Below, piece by piece: positions 52,154 to 60,018 of a stretch of DNA of 64,000 bases (its first letter is position 1; each line of letters begins with the position of its first letter). Source of the DNA: Rhizobium sp. Leaf306 (GTDB taxonomy: Bacteria; Pseudomonadota; Alphaproteobacteria; Rhizobiales; Rhizobiaceae); assembly GCF_001423425.1 (NCBI RefSeq), contig NZ_LMNX01000003.1, positions 179,910 through 243,909 of the forward strand, read 5' to 3'. The notes beneath the pieces were generated by a model, which was not told the DNA's origin, ran no database searches, and was given only the letters and a program-made list of their open reading frames with translations. Made by a program: the position numbers and the translations under genes.

Positions 52154-52929
52154 GGATGTGATCCTCCCGACGATGCGATGGTCAGTGTGACGCCCGTGTC
52201 TTCGATGTCTCGAAGCAGTTGGGCCTCAGGCTGATGGTTGGTGATGACGGCGTCGAATTGATCGAGACCGGCGAGGACATGTAGCGCCGTTTGGCCAATC
52301 CGCTCGTGGTTGACGAGCAGGTAAGCGCGCGCCGACGATGCCATCATCGCGCGTTTAACCCGGATCACGGCGTCGTCCATGTGATAGGCCTGCCCCGATG
52401 CGACGGCCGGGGTTGAGATGAACGCAACGTCAGCTCGCAGCCGCGATAAAGCCTCTTCCGTGACCACGCCGAAGAATGCGTTGAACTTGGGCGAATAGAC
52501 GCCGCCGAGGGCGATCAGCGTGATGCCGGTCTCGGTTTTCAGCCGCTCCATGACGGCCGCGTTGTTGGTGATAACCGTCAGCGGACGTTTGTCGGCCAGT
52601 GCCTCGCCGAGCACGGCCGCCATCGATCCGTCATTGACCATGACGGTCATGCCGGGTTCGACCAAATCGACAGCCGCCTTGCTGATGGCGTGCTTGGCGG
52701 CATGATCCTGACGTTCGCGGATCCGAAAATCGCTCTCGAACTGGGTACCTGCGTCGATCGTTGCGCCGCCGCGCACTTTGCGAAGCACCCCTGCCTGCTC
52801 AAGCTCGTCCAGATCACGGTGAACGGTCATCTTGGAGATGGCAAAAAGCTCCGCCAGATCGTCGAGATCGACGGTTCGCTTTTCGATCAGCAGATTGATG
52901 ATCCGTTGGTGTCGTTCTTCGCGCTTCAT
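52150..52929 (-). CDS. DeoR-family transcriptional regulator
   Basis: 259 aa. N-terminal winged HTH MKREERHQRIINLLIEKRTVDLDDLAELFAISKMTVHRDLDEL (read in parts: RHQRIINLL, SKMTVHRDLDEL), then the DeoRC sensor domain with VMVNDGSMAAVLGEAL and TVITNNAAVMERL, which binds phosphorylated sugars. As first gene of the deoR-tpiA-rpiB unit it likely represses its own operon with a sugar-phosphate effector. An inverted repeat at 52959-52979 is a candidate operator. Confidence 0.92.
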   Translation of the reverse strand: MKREERHQRIINLLIEKRTVDLDDLAELFAISKMTVHRDLDELEQAGVLRKVRGGATIDAGTQFESDFRIRERQDHAAKHAISKAAVDLVEPGMTVMVNDGSMAAVLGEALADKRPLTVITNNAAVMERLKTETGITLIALGGVYSPKFNAFFGVVTEEALSRLRADVAFISTPAVASGQAYHMDDAVIRVKRAMMASSARAYLLVNHERIGQTALHVLAGLDQFDAVITNHQPEAQLLRDIEDTGVTLTIASSGGSHP

Positions 52930-52958
52930 CCGAGACCGTCCGCGTGGGATGAAACGGA

Positions 52959-52979
52959 TATAACACCTATATTGTTATA
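52959..52979. promoter_or_regulatory. inverted repeat upstream of deoR-tpiA-rpiB
   Basis: TATAAC-N9-GTTATA in an AT-rich patch 30-50 bp upstream of the DeoR-type gene. Position fits an autoregulatory operator; arms are short. Confidence 0.35.
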
Positions 52980-53039
52980 ATCAACATTTTGGATGTGATT
53001 TTGTGGCAGCCATGTTGGCTCTGGAGATTTCGACTTGCG

Positions 53040-53720
53040 CTATATCGCGTCTTTGACGCGCTGCCACGCATTGAGCAAATGAAGCCCCAATACCTTGGAC
53101 AAGGTTTCTCCGTCCCGCGCTTCGAGCGCGACGATCATCTCCTCATGCTCGGCCATGGCCGCCGACCACTTGTCCGGACCCTCGTGGCCGATGAACCGGA
53201 TTCTCTTCAAGCGCGACTGCAGTTGCGCTTGAACGCTGCTAAGTGCCTGGTTGTCCGCGATCCGACAGATTTCGGTATGGATGGCCTGGTTGAGCTTGTA
53301 GTAGCGCAGGCGATCCTTCACGTCGTAGCAGGCCCGCATCTCGTCATGCAGTTGCCTGACCCGGGCGATATCGTCATCCGTCGCGGTCTCGCAGGCAAGG
53401 CTTCCGGCAAGCTCCTCCAGGTTCTTCAGAACGATGAGCATGTCGTGCACATCCTTGCCGCTGAACCTTTTGACGATCGCGCCGCGGCTTGGAATGAGTT
53501 CGACGAGCCCTTCGCTGGCAAGGTACTTGATCGCTTCCCGCAGCGGCGTGCGCGAAACGCCCAGCTGTTCGCCGAGCTGGCTTTCGTGCATCCGCGAACC
53601 GGGGGCAAGCTCGCCCTCGATGATCATGTCGCGCAACCGAGTGACGAGCGTGTCGTGCAAGGCCGTCCGCCGGATGGGGCCGGATGGCGAGACAGGCAAT
53701 TCGGGCAGTGTATCACTCAT
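53040..53720 (-). CDS. GntR-family transcriptional regulator, FCD subfamily
   Basis: 226 aa. Winged HTH with the family signature GELAPGSRMHESQLGEQLGVSRTPLREAIKYLASEGLVELIPSRG read in order (about 27-71), then an alpha-helical FCD effector domain with metal-type residues in LNQAIHTEIC and ALEARDGE. FCD regulators bind organic acids or sugar acids. It is divergent from the PdxA2-like operon across 169 bp and probably controls it and the tct genes. A perfect TATAAT -10 lies upstream. Confidence 0.93.
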   Translation of the reverse strand: MSDTLPELPVSPSGPIRRTALHDTLVTRLRDMIIEGELAPGSRMHESQLGEQLGVSRTPLREAIKYLASEGLVELIPSRGAIVKRFSGKDVHDMLIVLKNLEELAGSLACETATDDDIARVRQLHDEMRACYDVKDRLRYYKLNQAIHTEICRIADNQALSSVQAQLQSRLKRIRFIGHEGPDKWSAAMAEHEEMIVALEARDGETLSKVLGLHLLNAWQRVKDAI

Positions 53721-53771
53721 TTTGAAAGCTCGATTTCTGGACCGCCGTGATGATCAAAGCGTCTCGCCAGG

Positions 53772-53777
53772 ATTATA
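53772..53777 (-). promoter_or_regulatory. -10 box of the gntR gene
   Basis: Perfect minus-strand TATAAT about 52 bp upstream of the GntR-type ATG. The -35 is poor (TTTGGT at 53799-53794, 16-bp spacer), so the promoter may be weak or activated. Confidence 0.5.
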
Positions 53778-53811
53778 CCAGAACCCGAACGGCACCAAAC
53801 GTAAAAATGCT

Positions 53812-53821
53812 GCATACAAAA
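53812..53821. promoter_or_regulatory. half-site resembling the tct operator
   Basis: GCATACAAAA (minus-strand TTTTGTATGC) matches 9 of 10 bases of the half-site TTTTGTATAC at 63452-63469. It lies between the divergent gntR and PdxA2-like genes. The left half is poorly conserved. Confidence 0.4.
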
Positions 53822-53889
53822 TGCAAAAGACTTGTCCTGCGATTCCGGATGGCTTAGAAACGTCCTCACCGAGGTAGGAGAATTGACCC

Positions 53890-54927
53890 ATGGATATCAC
53901 CCAGCATCACGATAGCCGTCCCACCATTGCGCTTGCGATGGGAGACCCGGCCGGTATCAGCCCCGAACTGACCGCACAGCTTCTGGCTTTGGATGACATC
54001 AGAGAGCAGGCCTATATCGTCGTGATCGGCGATCGCCGCATTCTCGACAAGGGCGCGCAGGAAGCGGGCGTTCAGCCGGATCTGATCTCGGCTTCGCTCG
54101 ATGGTCTGTCGGGTCTCGATCGCTCGAAGCACGCTTTTGTCGATTTGGGCCATCTCGCTCCGGAAGAGGTTGAGCGCGGCGAAGCGACGCTGGCCGGCGG
54201 CACGTTCGCCACGCGCAACTTCCGCACCGCCCTTGAGCTCGCCCATGCCGGAAAGGCCGATGCGGTCTGCTTCACGCCGTTCAACAAGAAGGCGATGCGC
54301 TTTGCCTATCCGGGCTACGACGACGAAATCCGTTTCGTCTCGGACGTTCTGTCGTTCACCGGCAAGATCCGCGAGTTCAACGTTCTCGAAAAGATCTGGA
54401 ACGCACGTGTCAGCTCGCACATCCCGCTGAAGGAAGTGGCTGCCAACCTGTCCGTGGACCGGCTTCTGTCGGAACTCGAACTGACTGTTTCCTGCCTGAA
54501 GGCCGCCGGTATCGATGAGCCGCGCGTCGCGGTCGCCGGTCTCAACCCGCATGCGGGCGATGGCGGCAGCTTCGGAATGGAAGAAATCGAGATTATTGAA
54601 CCCGCCGTTGCCGAAGCGAAGGCGCGCGGTTACGGCGTCGAGGGTCCGTTCCCGGCCGATACCGTGTTTCTTCGCGCCATGAAGGAAGGCTATCACGCCG
54701 TCCTCACCATGTATCATGACCAAGGTCAGATCGCCATGAAGCTGATTGGCTTCGACAAGGGCGTGACGATGATGGGTGGCCTGCCATTCCCGCTTTGCAC
54801 GCCGGCTCATGGCACGGCCTATGACATCGCAGGCAAGGGAATAGCCGATATCGGCGCGACCCGTGAAGCGATCCTGCTTGCGACCCGTATGGCAAAGCGC
54901 CAGCGCCTGGCAGCACAGGCCGCGTGA
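53890..54927 (+). CDS. PdxA-family dehydrogenase (PdxA2-like, sugar-acid phosphate catabolism)
   Basis: 345 aa of the 4-hydroxythreonine-4-phosphate dehydrogenase family. Family signatures: IALAMGDPAGISPEL, VCFTPFNKKAMR, metal His residues in SSHIPL, LNPHAGDGG and MYHDQGQIAMKL, and the C-terminal HGTAYDIAGKG. The catabolic paralogue PdxA2 oxidises and decarboxylates 4-phospho-D-threonate or -erythronate. The tetrulose-phosphate enzymes around it argue for catabolism rather than vitamin B6 synthesis. The usual DUF1537 kinase partner is absent. GAGGTAGGAG precedes the ATG. First gene of the plus-strand operon. Confidence 0.88.
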   Translation: MDITQHHDSRPTIALAMGDPAGISPELTAQLLALDDIREQAYIVVIGDRRILDKGAQEAGVQPDLISASLDGLSGLDRSKHAFVDLGHLAPEEVERGEATLAGGTFATRNFRTALELAHAGKADAVCFTPFNKKAMRFAYPGYDDEIRFVSDVLSFTGKIREFNVLEKIWNARVSSHIPLKEVAANLSVDRLLSELELTVSCLKAAGIDEPRVAVAGLNPHAGDGGSFGMEEIEIIEPAVAEAKARGYGVEGPFPADTVFLRAMKEGYHAVLTMYHDQGQIAMKLIGFDKGVTMMGGLPFPLCTPAHGTAYDIAGKGIADIGATREAILLATRMAKRQRLAAQAA

Positions 54928-54941
54928 TCACTTGATCATAA

Positions 54942-54967
54942 ATGACCGGCCGTGAATGGCCGGTCAT
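54942..54967 (+). promoter_or_regulatory. intercistronic hairpin
   Basis: Perfect 10-bp inverted repeat ATGACCGGCC / GGCCGGTCAT with a 6-nt loop, 14 nt after the PdxA2-like stop. No T-run follows. Probably a processing or attenuation element in the 164-bp gap before the next gene. Confidence 0.55.
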
Positions 54968-55091
54968 CTCAGCCCGAGAGGACGCGGGCTTGGCGCATGT
55001 CGGTCGGCTTGAACGCCGGCTGCCAAATGTCAGAGTGTGCGGCTTCCCTGCGCCATCAAGAGCGCGGTGGCGTCGCGGTTGGAGGACGACA

Positions 55092-56030
55092 ATGACAAGT
55101 TCAGCTCCCAAGTGGACGCGTGAGACCTGGCCGATCGCGGCCGCAATGATTCAATACCCCAATATGTTGCCGGACGGTCGTTCGGTTCAGGATCAGAACG
55201 TCGAGGAATGGGCCAAGACGATCGGCGAAGTCGCGGATGCAGGCTTTACCGAACTCGATCCCACCGACAGCTGGCTCCGCGTCGCCGATCTTTCGGCGGA
55301 CCGTCGCCGTGCGTTCTGCGAGGTCGTGAAAGATGCAGGGATGACCATCCCCGCAATCTCGACATCGCGCCGAAGCGTCATCGACGACAAACACGGCGAC
55401 GAGTATCTCGCCTACAGCCACCGCGTCATCGAGACTGCCGCCGAGATCGGTGCGCAGAGCGTTTCCTTCGGCTTTTTCGAGCCGCTGACGGACAAGCAGA
55501 AAAGCGCGTTGTGGTTCTGGACCGAACAGGGTGCCAAAAACCCCGATGATCCCGCGACGTGGAACAAGGCGGTGGCCCGCATTGCCGAACTCGGCAGGCA
55601 CGCCGCAGAAGTCGGGATCGAGGTTTCCCTCGAAATGTACGAGGACACGTATCTCGGAACGGCGGACAGTTCTGTCCGCTTCGTCGAGGAAGTCGGTCTG
55701 GCCAATGTCGGCATCAACGCCGATCTCGGCAATCTCATCCGTCTCCATCGGCCGGTCGAGCACTGGCTGCAAATGATGACGAAAGTCGCGCCGTTCGCCA
55801 AATACTGGCACGTCAAGAACTACATGCGGATCGAGGACGAGCATGCGGGCCTGATCGCCAGCTACCCGGTTCCGCTCGAATCCGGCTTGATCAACTATCG
55901 CACAGCAATCAAGCTTGCGCTGGAACACGGTTTCAACAGCCCGTTCCTGTGCGAGCATTATGGTGGCGACGGCCTTTCCGTCAGCGCGACCAACCGCGAC
56001 TATCTCCGGCGCATTCTGCCGCGTACTTGA
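55092..56030 (+). CDS. sugar phosphate isomerase/epimerase-like protein (possible OiaC-type decarboxylase)
   Basis: 312 aa xylose-isomerase-like TIM barrel. Metal-site candidates are Glu in VSLEMYEDTYLG, Asp in GINADLGNLIRLH, His in YWHVKNYM and Glu in FLCEHYGGDG. In apionate pathways this fold includes OiaC, which decarboxylates 3-oxo-isoapionate to L-erythrulose; I assign that role only from its position before a DhaKL kinase and near LerI/DerI-like isomerases. Isomerase or epimerase activity is the alternative. The ATG at 55092 has GGAGG 8 nt upstream; longer upstream frames are not protein-like. Confidence 0.82.
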   Translation: MTSSAPKWTRETWPIAAAMIQYPNMLPDGRSVQDQNVEEWAKTIGEVADAGFTELDPTDSWLRVADLSADRRRAFCEVVKDAGMTIPAISTSRRSVIDDKHGDEYLAYSHRVIETAAEIGAQSVSFGFFEPLTDKQKSALWFWTEQGAKNPDDPATWNKAVARIAELGRHAAEVGIEVSLEMYEDTYLGTADSSVRFVEEVGLANVGINADLGNLIRLHRPVEHWLQMMTKVAPFAKYWHVKNYMRIEDEHAGLIASYPVPLESGLINYRTAIKLALEHGFNSPFLCEHYGGDGLSVSATNRDYLRRILPRT

Positions 56031-56041
56031 GGACCGCTTAC

Positions 56042-57754
56042 ATGACGACGATCTTTGATGCCCCAGACGAATTCGCCTCGACTGCGCTTGCCGGCTTTTG
56101 CCAGATCTATCCTAACCATGTGCGTCTCATTGCCAACGGTGTCGTGCGTGCCACGAAGGTCCCTGACGGCAAGGTTTCCGTCGTTGTCGGCGGCGGCTCG
56201 GGTCACTATCCGGCTTTCGCGGGCTATGTCGGCCAGGGCATGGCCGATGCAGCGGTCGCCGGTGACGTGTTTGCGTCTCCATCGACGGCAGCGGTTGCAC
56301 GTGTCTGCCGCCATGCCGACAATGGCGGCGGCATCATTCTCGGCTTCGGCAATTATGCAGGCGACGTGCTGAACTTCGGGGTCGCTGCAGAGCGGCTTCG
56401 TGCCGAAGGCATCGATGTGCGCATCATTGCCGTGACCGATGACGTTGCGAGTGCCTCGGCTGACGAACACGCCAAGCGCCGCGGCATCGCCGGCGACCTC
56501 ATGGTCTTCAAGATAGCGGGAGCGGCGGCGGAAGCGGGGCTTTCGCTTGACGAGGTGGAGCGTATCGCCCGGCATGCCAATGAACGCACGGTTTCGTTCG
56601 GCGTCGCCTTTGCAGGCTGCACCCTTCCCGGTGCAAAGCAGCCGTTGTTCACGGTCCCGAAAGGCCGGATGGCACTCGGCCTCGGCATTCACGGCGAACC
56701 TGGCATCAGCGAGCAGGATATCGCGAGCGCGACGGATCTTGCAGATGTGCTCACGGACAAACTGCTGGCCGAAAGGCCGCAGGGCTGCACGCGCGTCGCA
56801 GCCGTTCTCAACGGTCTCGGTTCGACAAAATATGAAGAACTCTTCGTGCTGTGGACAGCCGTCCAGAAGAAACTCACCGGGTCCGATCTTCAGATCGTCC
56901 TGCCGGAAGCCGGTGAGTTCGTCACCAGCCTCGATATGCAGGGTTGCTCGCTGACGCTGACTTGGCTCGATGAAGAGCTTGAGCGCTATTGGGCGGCACC
57001 CTGCGATGCGCCGGCATTTCGTCGCGGACGGCCTGAAGTCGCCGAATTGCGCACCGATGTCATCACCGATGAGGAAGCTGCTCCGGTGATCCCGGCGGCC
57101 TCCGAAGCGTCGCGCAAGTCGGCCGCGTGCATCTCGGATCTGTTTGCCAGGACTGCCGCCATGCTCAGGGATAAGGAGTCCGAGCTTGGCCGCATCGATG
57201 CGATCGCCGGCGATGGCGACCATGGGCAGGGAATGCAGCGTGGTTCCGATGCCGCTGCCAAGGCGATGGCCGCTGCCGTATCGGCGGGCGCCGGCGCGCA
57301 GACGACGCTTGCGCTGGGCGGCGATGCCTGGGCTGACCGGGCCGGCGGCACATCCGGCGCGATCTGGGGATTGTTGCTGCGGTCGTGGAGCAGCGCACTG
57401 AGCGACAACGACGTGCCTGATGAAGCAGCGATTGCCGAAGGCGCGCGCAGGGCGCTCGATGCCGTCACCAGTCTCGGCCGTGCCCGTACTGGCGACAAGA
57501 CGCTCGTGGATTCCCTCATTCCGTTCGTCGAGACGCTGACGGAGAAGACCGTGGCCGGCAAGTCCCTGCCGGAAGCCTTCAAGGCTGCGGCTGACGCTTC
57601 GAGCGCGGCCGCCGAAGCAACAGCTGCACTCACGCCGCGGCTCGGGCGTGCGCGTCCGCTTGCGGAAAAGAGCATCGGCCATCCGGATGCCGGCGCTGTA
57701 TCGCTGTCCATGGTCGCGCAGCTTGCTGCCGGCTTTATCGCCAGCCGCGGCTGA
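56042..57754 (+). CDS. fused DhaK-DhaL dihydroxyacetone/tetrulose kinase
   Basis: 570 aa ATP-dependent kinase. The N-terminal DhaK domain has VVGGGSGHYPAF (50-59) and His217 in GLGIHGEPG, which forms the hemiaminal bond with the keto-sugar. The C-terminal DhaL domain (from about 370) has the nucleotide/Mg site GDGDHGQGMQRG and GGTSGAIWG. Homologues in tetritol and apionate catabolism are erythrulose kinases (LerK, DerK), which fits the TIM-like and RpiB-like isomerases in this cluster. GAGGA lies before the ATG, 11 bp after the upstream stop. Last gene of the plus-strand operon. Confidence 0.92.
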   Translation: MTTIFDAPDEFASTALAGFCQIYPNHVRLIANGVVRATKVPDGKVSVVVGGGSGHYPAFAGYVGQGMADAAVAGDVFASPSTAAVARVCRHADNGGGIILGFGNYAGDVLNFGVAAERLRAEGIDVRIIAVTDDVASASADEHAKRRGIAGDLMVFKIAGAAAEAGLSLDEVERIARHANERTVSFGVAFAGCTLPGAKQPLFTVPKGRMALGLGIHGEPGISEQDIASATDLADVLTDKLLAERPQGCTRVAAVLNGLGSTKYEELFVLWTAVQKKLTGSDLQIVLPEAGEFVTSLDMQGCSLTLTWLDEELERYWAAPCDAPAFRRGRPEVAELRTDVITDEEAAPVIPAASEASRKSAACISDLFARTAAMLRDKESELGRIDAIAGDGDHGQGMQRGSDAAAKAMAAAVSAGAGAQTTLALGGDAWADRAGGTSGAIWGLLLRSWSSALSDNDVPDEAAIAEGARRALDAVTSLGRARTGDKTLVDSLIPFVETLTEKTVAGKSLPEAFKAAADASSAAAEATAALTPRLGRARPLAEKSIGHPDAGAVSLSMVAQLAAGFIASRG

Positions 57755-57763
57755 CCATGAAAA

Positions 57764-57791
57764 GGTCTGTTCGGTTTCAGCCGAACAGACC
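57764..57791 (-). terminator. terminator between convergent operons
   Basis: Perfect 11-bp stem GGTCTGTTCGG / CCGAACAGACC with a 6-nt loop. On the minus strand it is followed by TTTT, and the TSUP stop codon lies in the loop. It can stop the minus transcript and may slow the plus one. Confidence 0.75.
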
Positions 57792-58505
57792 GACACAGGT
57801 GAGCCACAGGCCGGATGCCAGGGTAATGCCATCCATCACCAGACCGAACGTGCGCTCCGACATGCTGAGGACATACCGTTTGGCAAAGAACGTTCCGGCC
57901 ATCAGTGACGAACCAATCACGAGACCGCTGGTCACGAGATCATGGGTCAGCGCACCTGCCTGATAGAACGTGAAAATCTTTGCGGCCTGCACGAAAATCG
58001 AGGCCGCTGCTTCCGTCGACAGGAAGGCGCCCTTGGTCAGCCCGAAGGCCATAAAGGCTGGAATGCTGAGTGGACCGGTGGATAGGAACATCCCGGTCAG
58101 AAACCCGATAACGGCACCGGCGATTGCCATTCCACTCAGCCCGATGGTCATGTTGCGGTGGCGAATGTATCGCCGGAACGGGACAAGCAGCATGATGAAG
58201 AGGCCGAGCAAAGTGCCGCTGACGGCTGCCGGCAGATGGACCAGGCTGACAGCGCCCAAGGACGCTGACGGCATGCCGGGGAGCGCATAAGCGAGAACGG
58301 CCCGCCAATTGACATGCCTGTGCCAAGCCATCACACGCGCGGCATTCGCCATCAGCCCGGCGATCGCCATGACGGGAATGGCGCGAGCGGGATCAAACAT
58401 CGGAACAAGAACGGGCAGGAGAATGAGGCTGGCGCCGGTGCCGATCACCCCGCTCAGGCAACCGGCGACGAAACCTATGGCGCAGACGAGGATATAGGAG
58501 AGCAA
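57777..58505 (-). CDS. TSUP (TauE/SafE) family membrane protein
   Basis: 242 aa with about eight TM segments and the repeated TSUP motif (AGCLSGVIGTGASLILLPVLVPMFDP; FLTGMFLSTGPLSIPAFMAFGL). Family members move sulfite, sulfonates or organic anions. It is the last gene of the minus-strand tctC-tctB-tctA-SAF unit, 86 bp after the dehydrogenase gene with a hairpin between. It could export a pathway by-product or serve as a second carrier. Confidence 0.88.
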   Translation of the reverse strand: MLSYILVCAIGFVAGCLSGVIGTGASLILLPVLVPMFDPARAIPVMAIAGLMANAARVMAWHRHVNWRAVLAYALPGMPSASLGAVSLVHLPAAVSGTLLGLFIMLLVPFRRYIRHRNMTIGLSGMAIAGAVIGFLTGMFLSTGPLSIPAFMAFGLTKGAFLSTEAAASIFVQAAKIFTFYQAGALTHDLVTSGLVIGSSLMAGTFFAKRYVLSMSERTFGLVMDGITLASGLWLTCVGLFG

Positions 58506-58548
58506 GGCTTATCCTCGACGCAAGTTCGGCCACAGGGCCTTTGAGAGC

Positions 58549-58576
58549 GCGCGGCCAGCGTTCGCGCCGGCCGCGC
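58549..58576 (-). promoter_or_regulatory. intercistronic hairpin
   Basis: GCGCGGCC / GGCCGCGC inverted repeat (8 bp, 12-nt loop), about 15 nt after the SAF-dehydrogenase stop. No T-run. Likely weak attenuator before the TSUP gene. Confidence 0.45.
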
Positions 58577-58591
58577 ATTGCCTTGGGAGGC

Positions 58592-59974
58592 TTAGAAGAA
58601 TGCCTTGTCCTGCTCGCGCCGCAGTTCGAGCAATGCCGAGGTCTCATCGAGTTCGACATCGCCGCAAAGGATCGGCTGGCCCGCCCTGACCGCTCTCTTT
58701 AGGGTGCGATTGGCTGCCAGGTAGAAGGGAACGGCCCTGTCATCCGAGAGCGGGCCGGCCGGGATCATCCGCGCAGAAACGTTGACGATCGAGTGATGGT
58801 GGCCGCTTGCCGTCAGAATTGTTCCGGCTTCGATATCTGCATCCGCATGCGCGACGAGGTCGATCACCGGCCGCGGCTCGGCAGCACCACTGGAGACGCC
58901 GCGCAGGCCGACTTCCAGAATGCTCGTTGCAGCCTCGACGCCCAGAAGATGGCGTGGAATGTAGAGCATGGCGACATCGGCCTTGCGGCTCACGACATGG
59001 CCTTTTTCCGCCAGCATCTGCCAGGTCTCCGCGTCGTCGCAACGGACCGTCACGAAGACGCCGCCGGCAAAGCTCAATTCGCCGGGAAGCCGCAGGCAGT
59101 GGAAGACGTCGAGCACCTTTGGCGCGCCGAGAAATCCGCCGCTCGAACGCTCGGAAAAGAAATCTGCGACTTCGGTGATCCGCGCGATCGGAACGTGCAG
59201 GTCGGCCCGGTCGACCAGGAAGCCCGTGGCATTGGCAACCAGCGTCATTTCACACAAGTCCGGAACTGCCCGCTGCGGAAACTCCGCTGCGATTTCCGAT
59301 CGTCTTGCCGCGATGGTCGACAGGTCAAGCGTCGCCGGTTCGATCCAGTCGCCAAAATCAGGTGCAGACGCGGTCTTGCCGTTGGAGCTCAGCGTCTTCT
59401 GCTTGGGGTCGTATACGAAATCGTATTCGCTGGCCTTGCCGGCGGCGATGACATCCAGTCCGAGCACTTCCGCCCAGGTGACCAGACCCATCAACAGGCT
59501 CGGCTGATCGCCATCGACCGGGGTCACGATGACATTGTTGTTGCGGGCGCGCAGCGCAAGGCCGGGACCGACGACGCTATCGACTTCCTTGGAGACGAGC
59601 GCGACATGCTTGCCCGCATCGATCGCAAGCCGGCAGTGTTTCGCCCCGGCTTCCGGATGACCGGTGGCTTCGACAACCACGGAGATCGGAAGGTCGAGGA
59701 CGACGGAAAGGTCACCCGCCGCGATATACTGTCCGTTCTCCCAGGCCGTTTTCGCCTCGCTCGCGGTTGCGCATTGGGCAATCCTGGACGGATCGATCCC
59801 AAGACCCCGCAGAACGTCTGTCGCGGTTTGCGCCTTCAGATCGACGGCAACGCGGGTGCTGATCATTGGCGTCTTCAGGCTTTGCGCGATGAAGCTGCGG
59901 CCGAAGCCGCCGGTGCCGACGATGCAGCATTCGACCGGATCGGACTCTCTGCCGAAATAGGTATGATAGTTCAT
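58592..59974 (-). CDS. NAD(P)-binding dehydrogenase with C-terminal SAF domain (homoserine-dehydrogenase-like)
   Basis: 460 aa. N-terminal Rossmann domain VECCIVGTGGFGRSFI (about 14-29), a middle region with VVVEATGHPEAGAKHCRLAIDAGKHVALVSKEVD similar to homoserine dehydrogenases, and a C-terminal SAF-like segment (about 370-450: ADADIEAGTILTASG, LSDDRAVPFYLAANRTLKRAVRAGQPI). Proteins of this layout (COG4091) are poorly characterised and occur with sugar-acid genes. It probably oxidises a hydroxy-acid brought in by the adjacent TctABC system. Start supported by GGAGGGG. Follows tctA by 44 bp. Confidence 0.85.
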   Translation of the reverse strand: MNYHTYFGRESDPVECCIVGTGGFGRSFIAQSLKTPMISTRVAVDLKAQTATDVLRGLGIDPSRIAQCATASEAKTAWENGQYIAAGDLSVVLDLPISVVVEATGHPEAGAKHCRLAIDAGKHVALVSKEVDSVVGPGLALRARNNNVIVTPVDGDQPSLLMGLVTWAEVLGLDVIAAGKASEYDFVYDPKQKTLSSNGKTASAPDFGDWIEPATLDLSTIAARRSEIAAEFPQRAVPDLCEMTLVANATGFLVDRADLHVPIARITEVADFFSERSSGGFLGAPKVLDVFHCLRLPGELSFAGGVFVTVRCDDAETWQMLAEKGHVVSRKADVAMLYIPRHLLGVEAATSILEVGLRGVSSGAAEPRPVIDLVAHADADIEAGTILTASGHHHSIVNVSARMIPAGPLSDDRAVPFYLAANRTLKRAVRAGQPILCGDVELDETSALLELRREQDKAFF

Positions 59975-60018
59975 GGTGTTCCCCTCCTAAACCGAAACGA
60001 AAAACTGGTGGGCGCGGC

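Noticed and set aside
53890..54927. Calling this pdxA of vitamin B6 biosynthesis
   Set aside because: It sits with kinase and isomerase genes of sugar catabolism under a GntR regulator, and not with ksgA/surA/pdxJ-type neighbours; the catabolic PdxA2 role is more likely.
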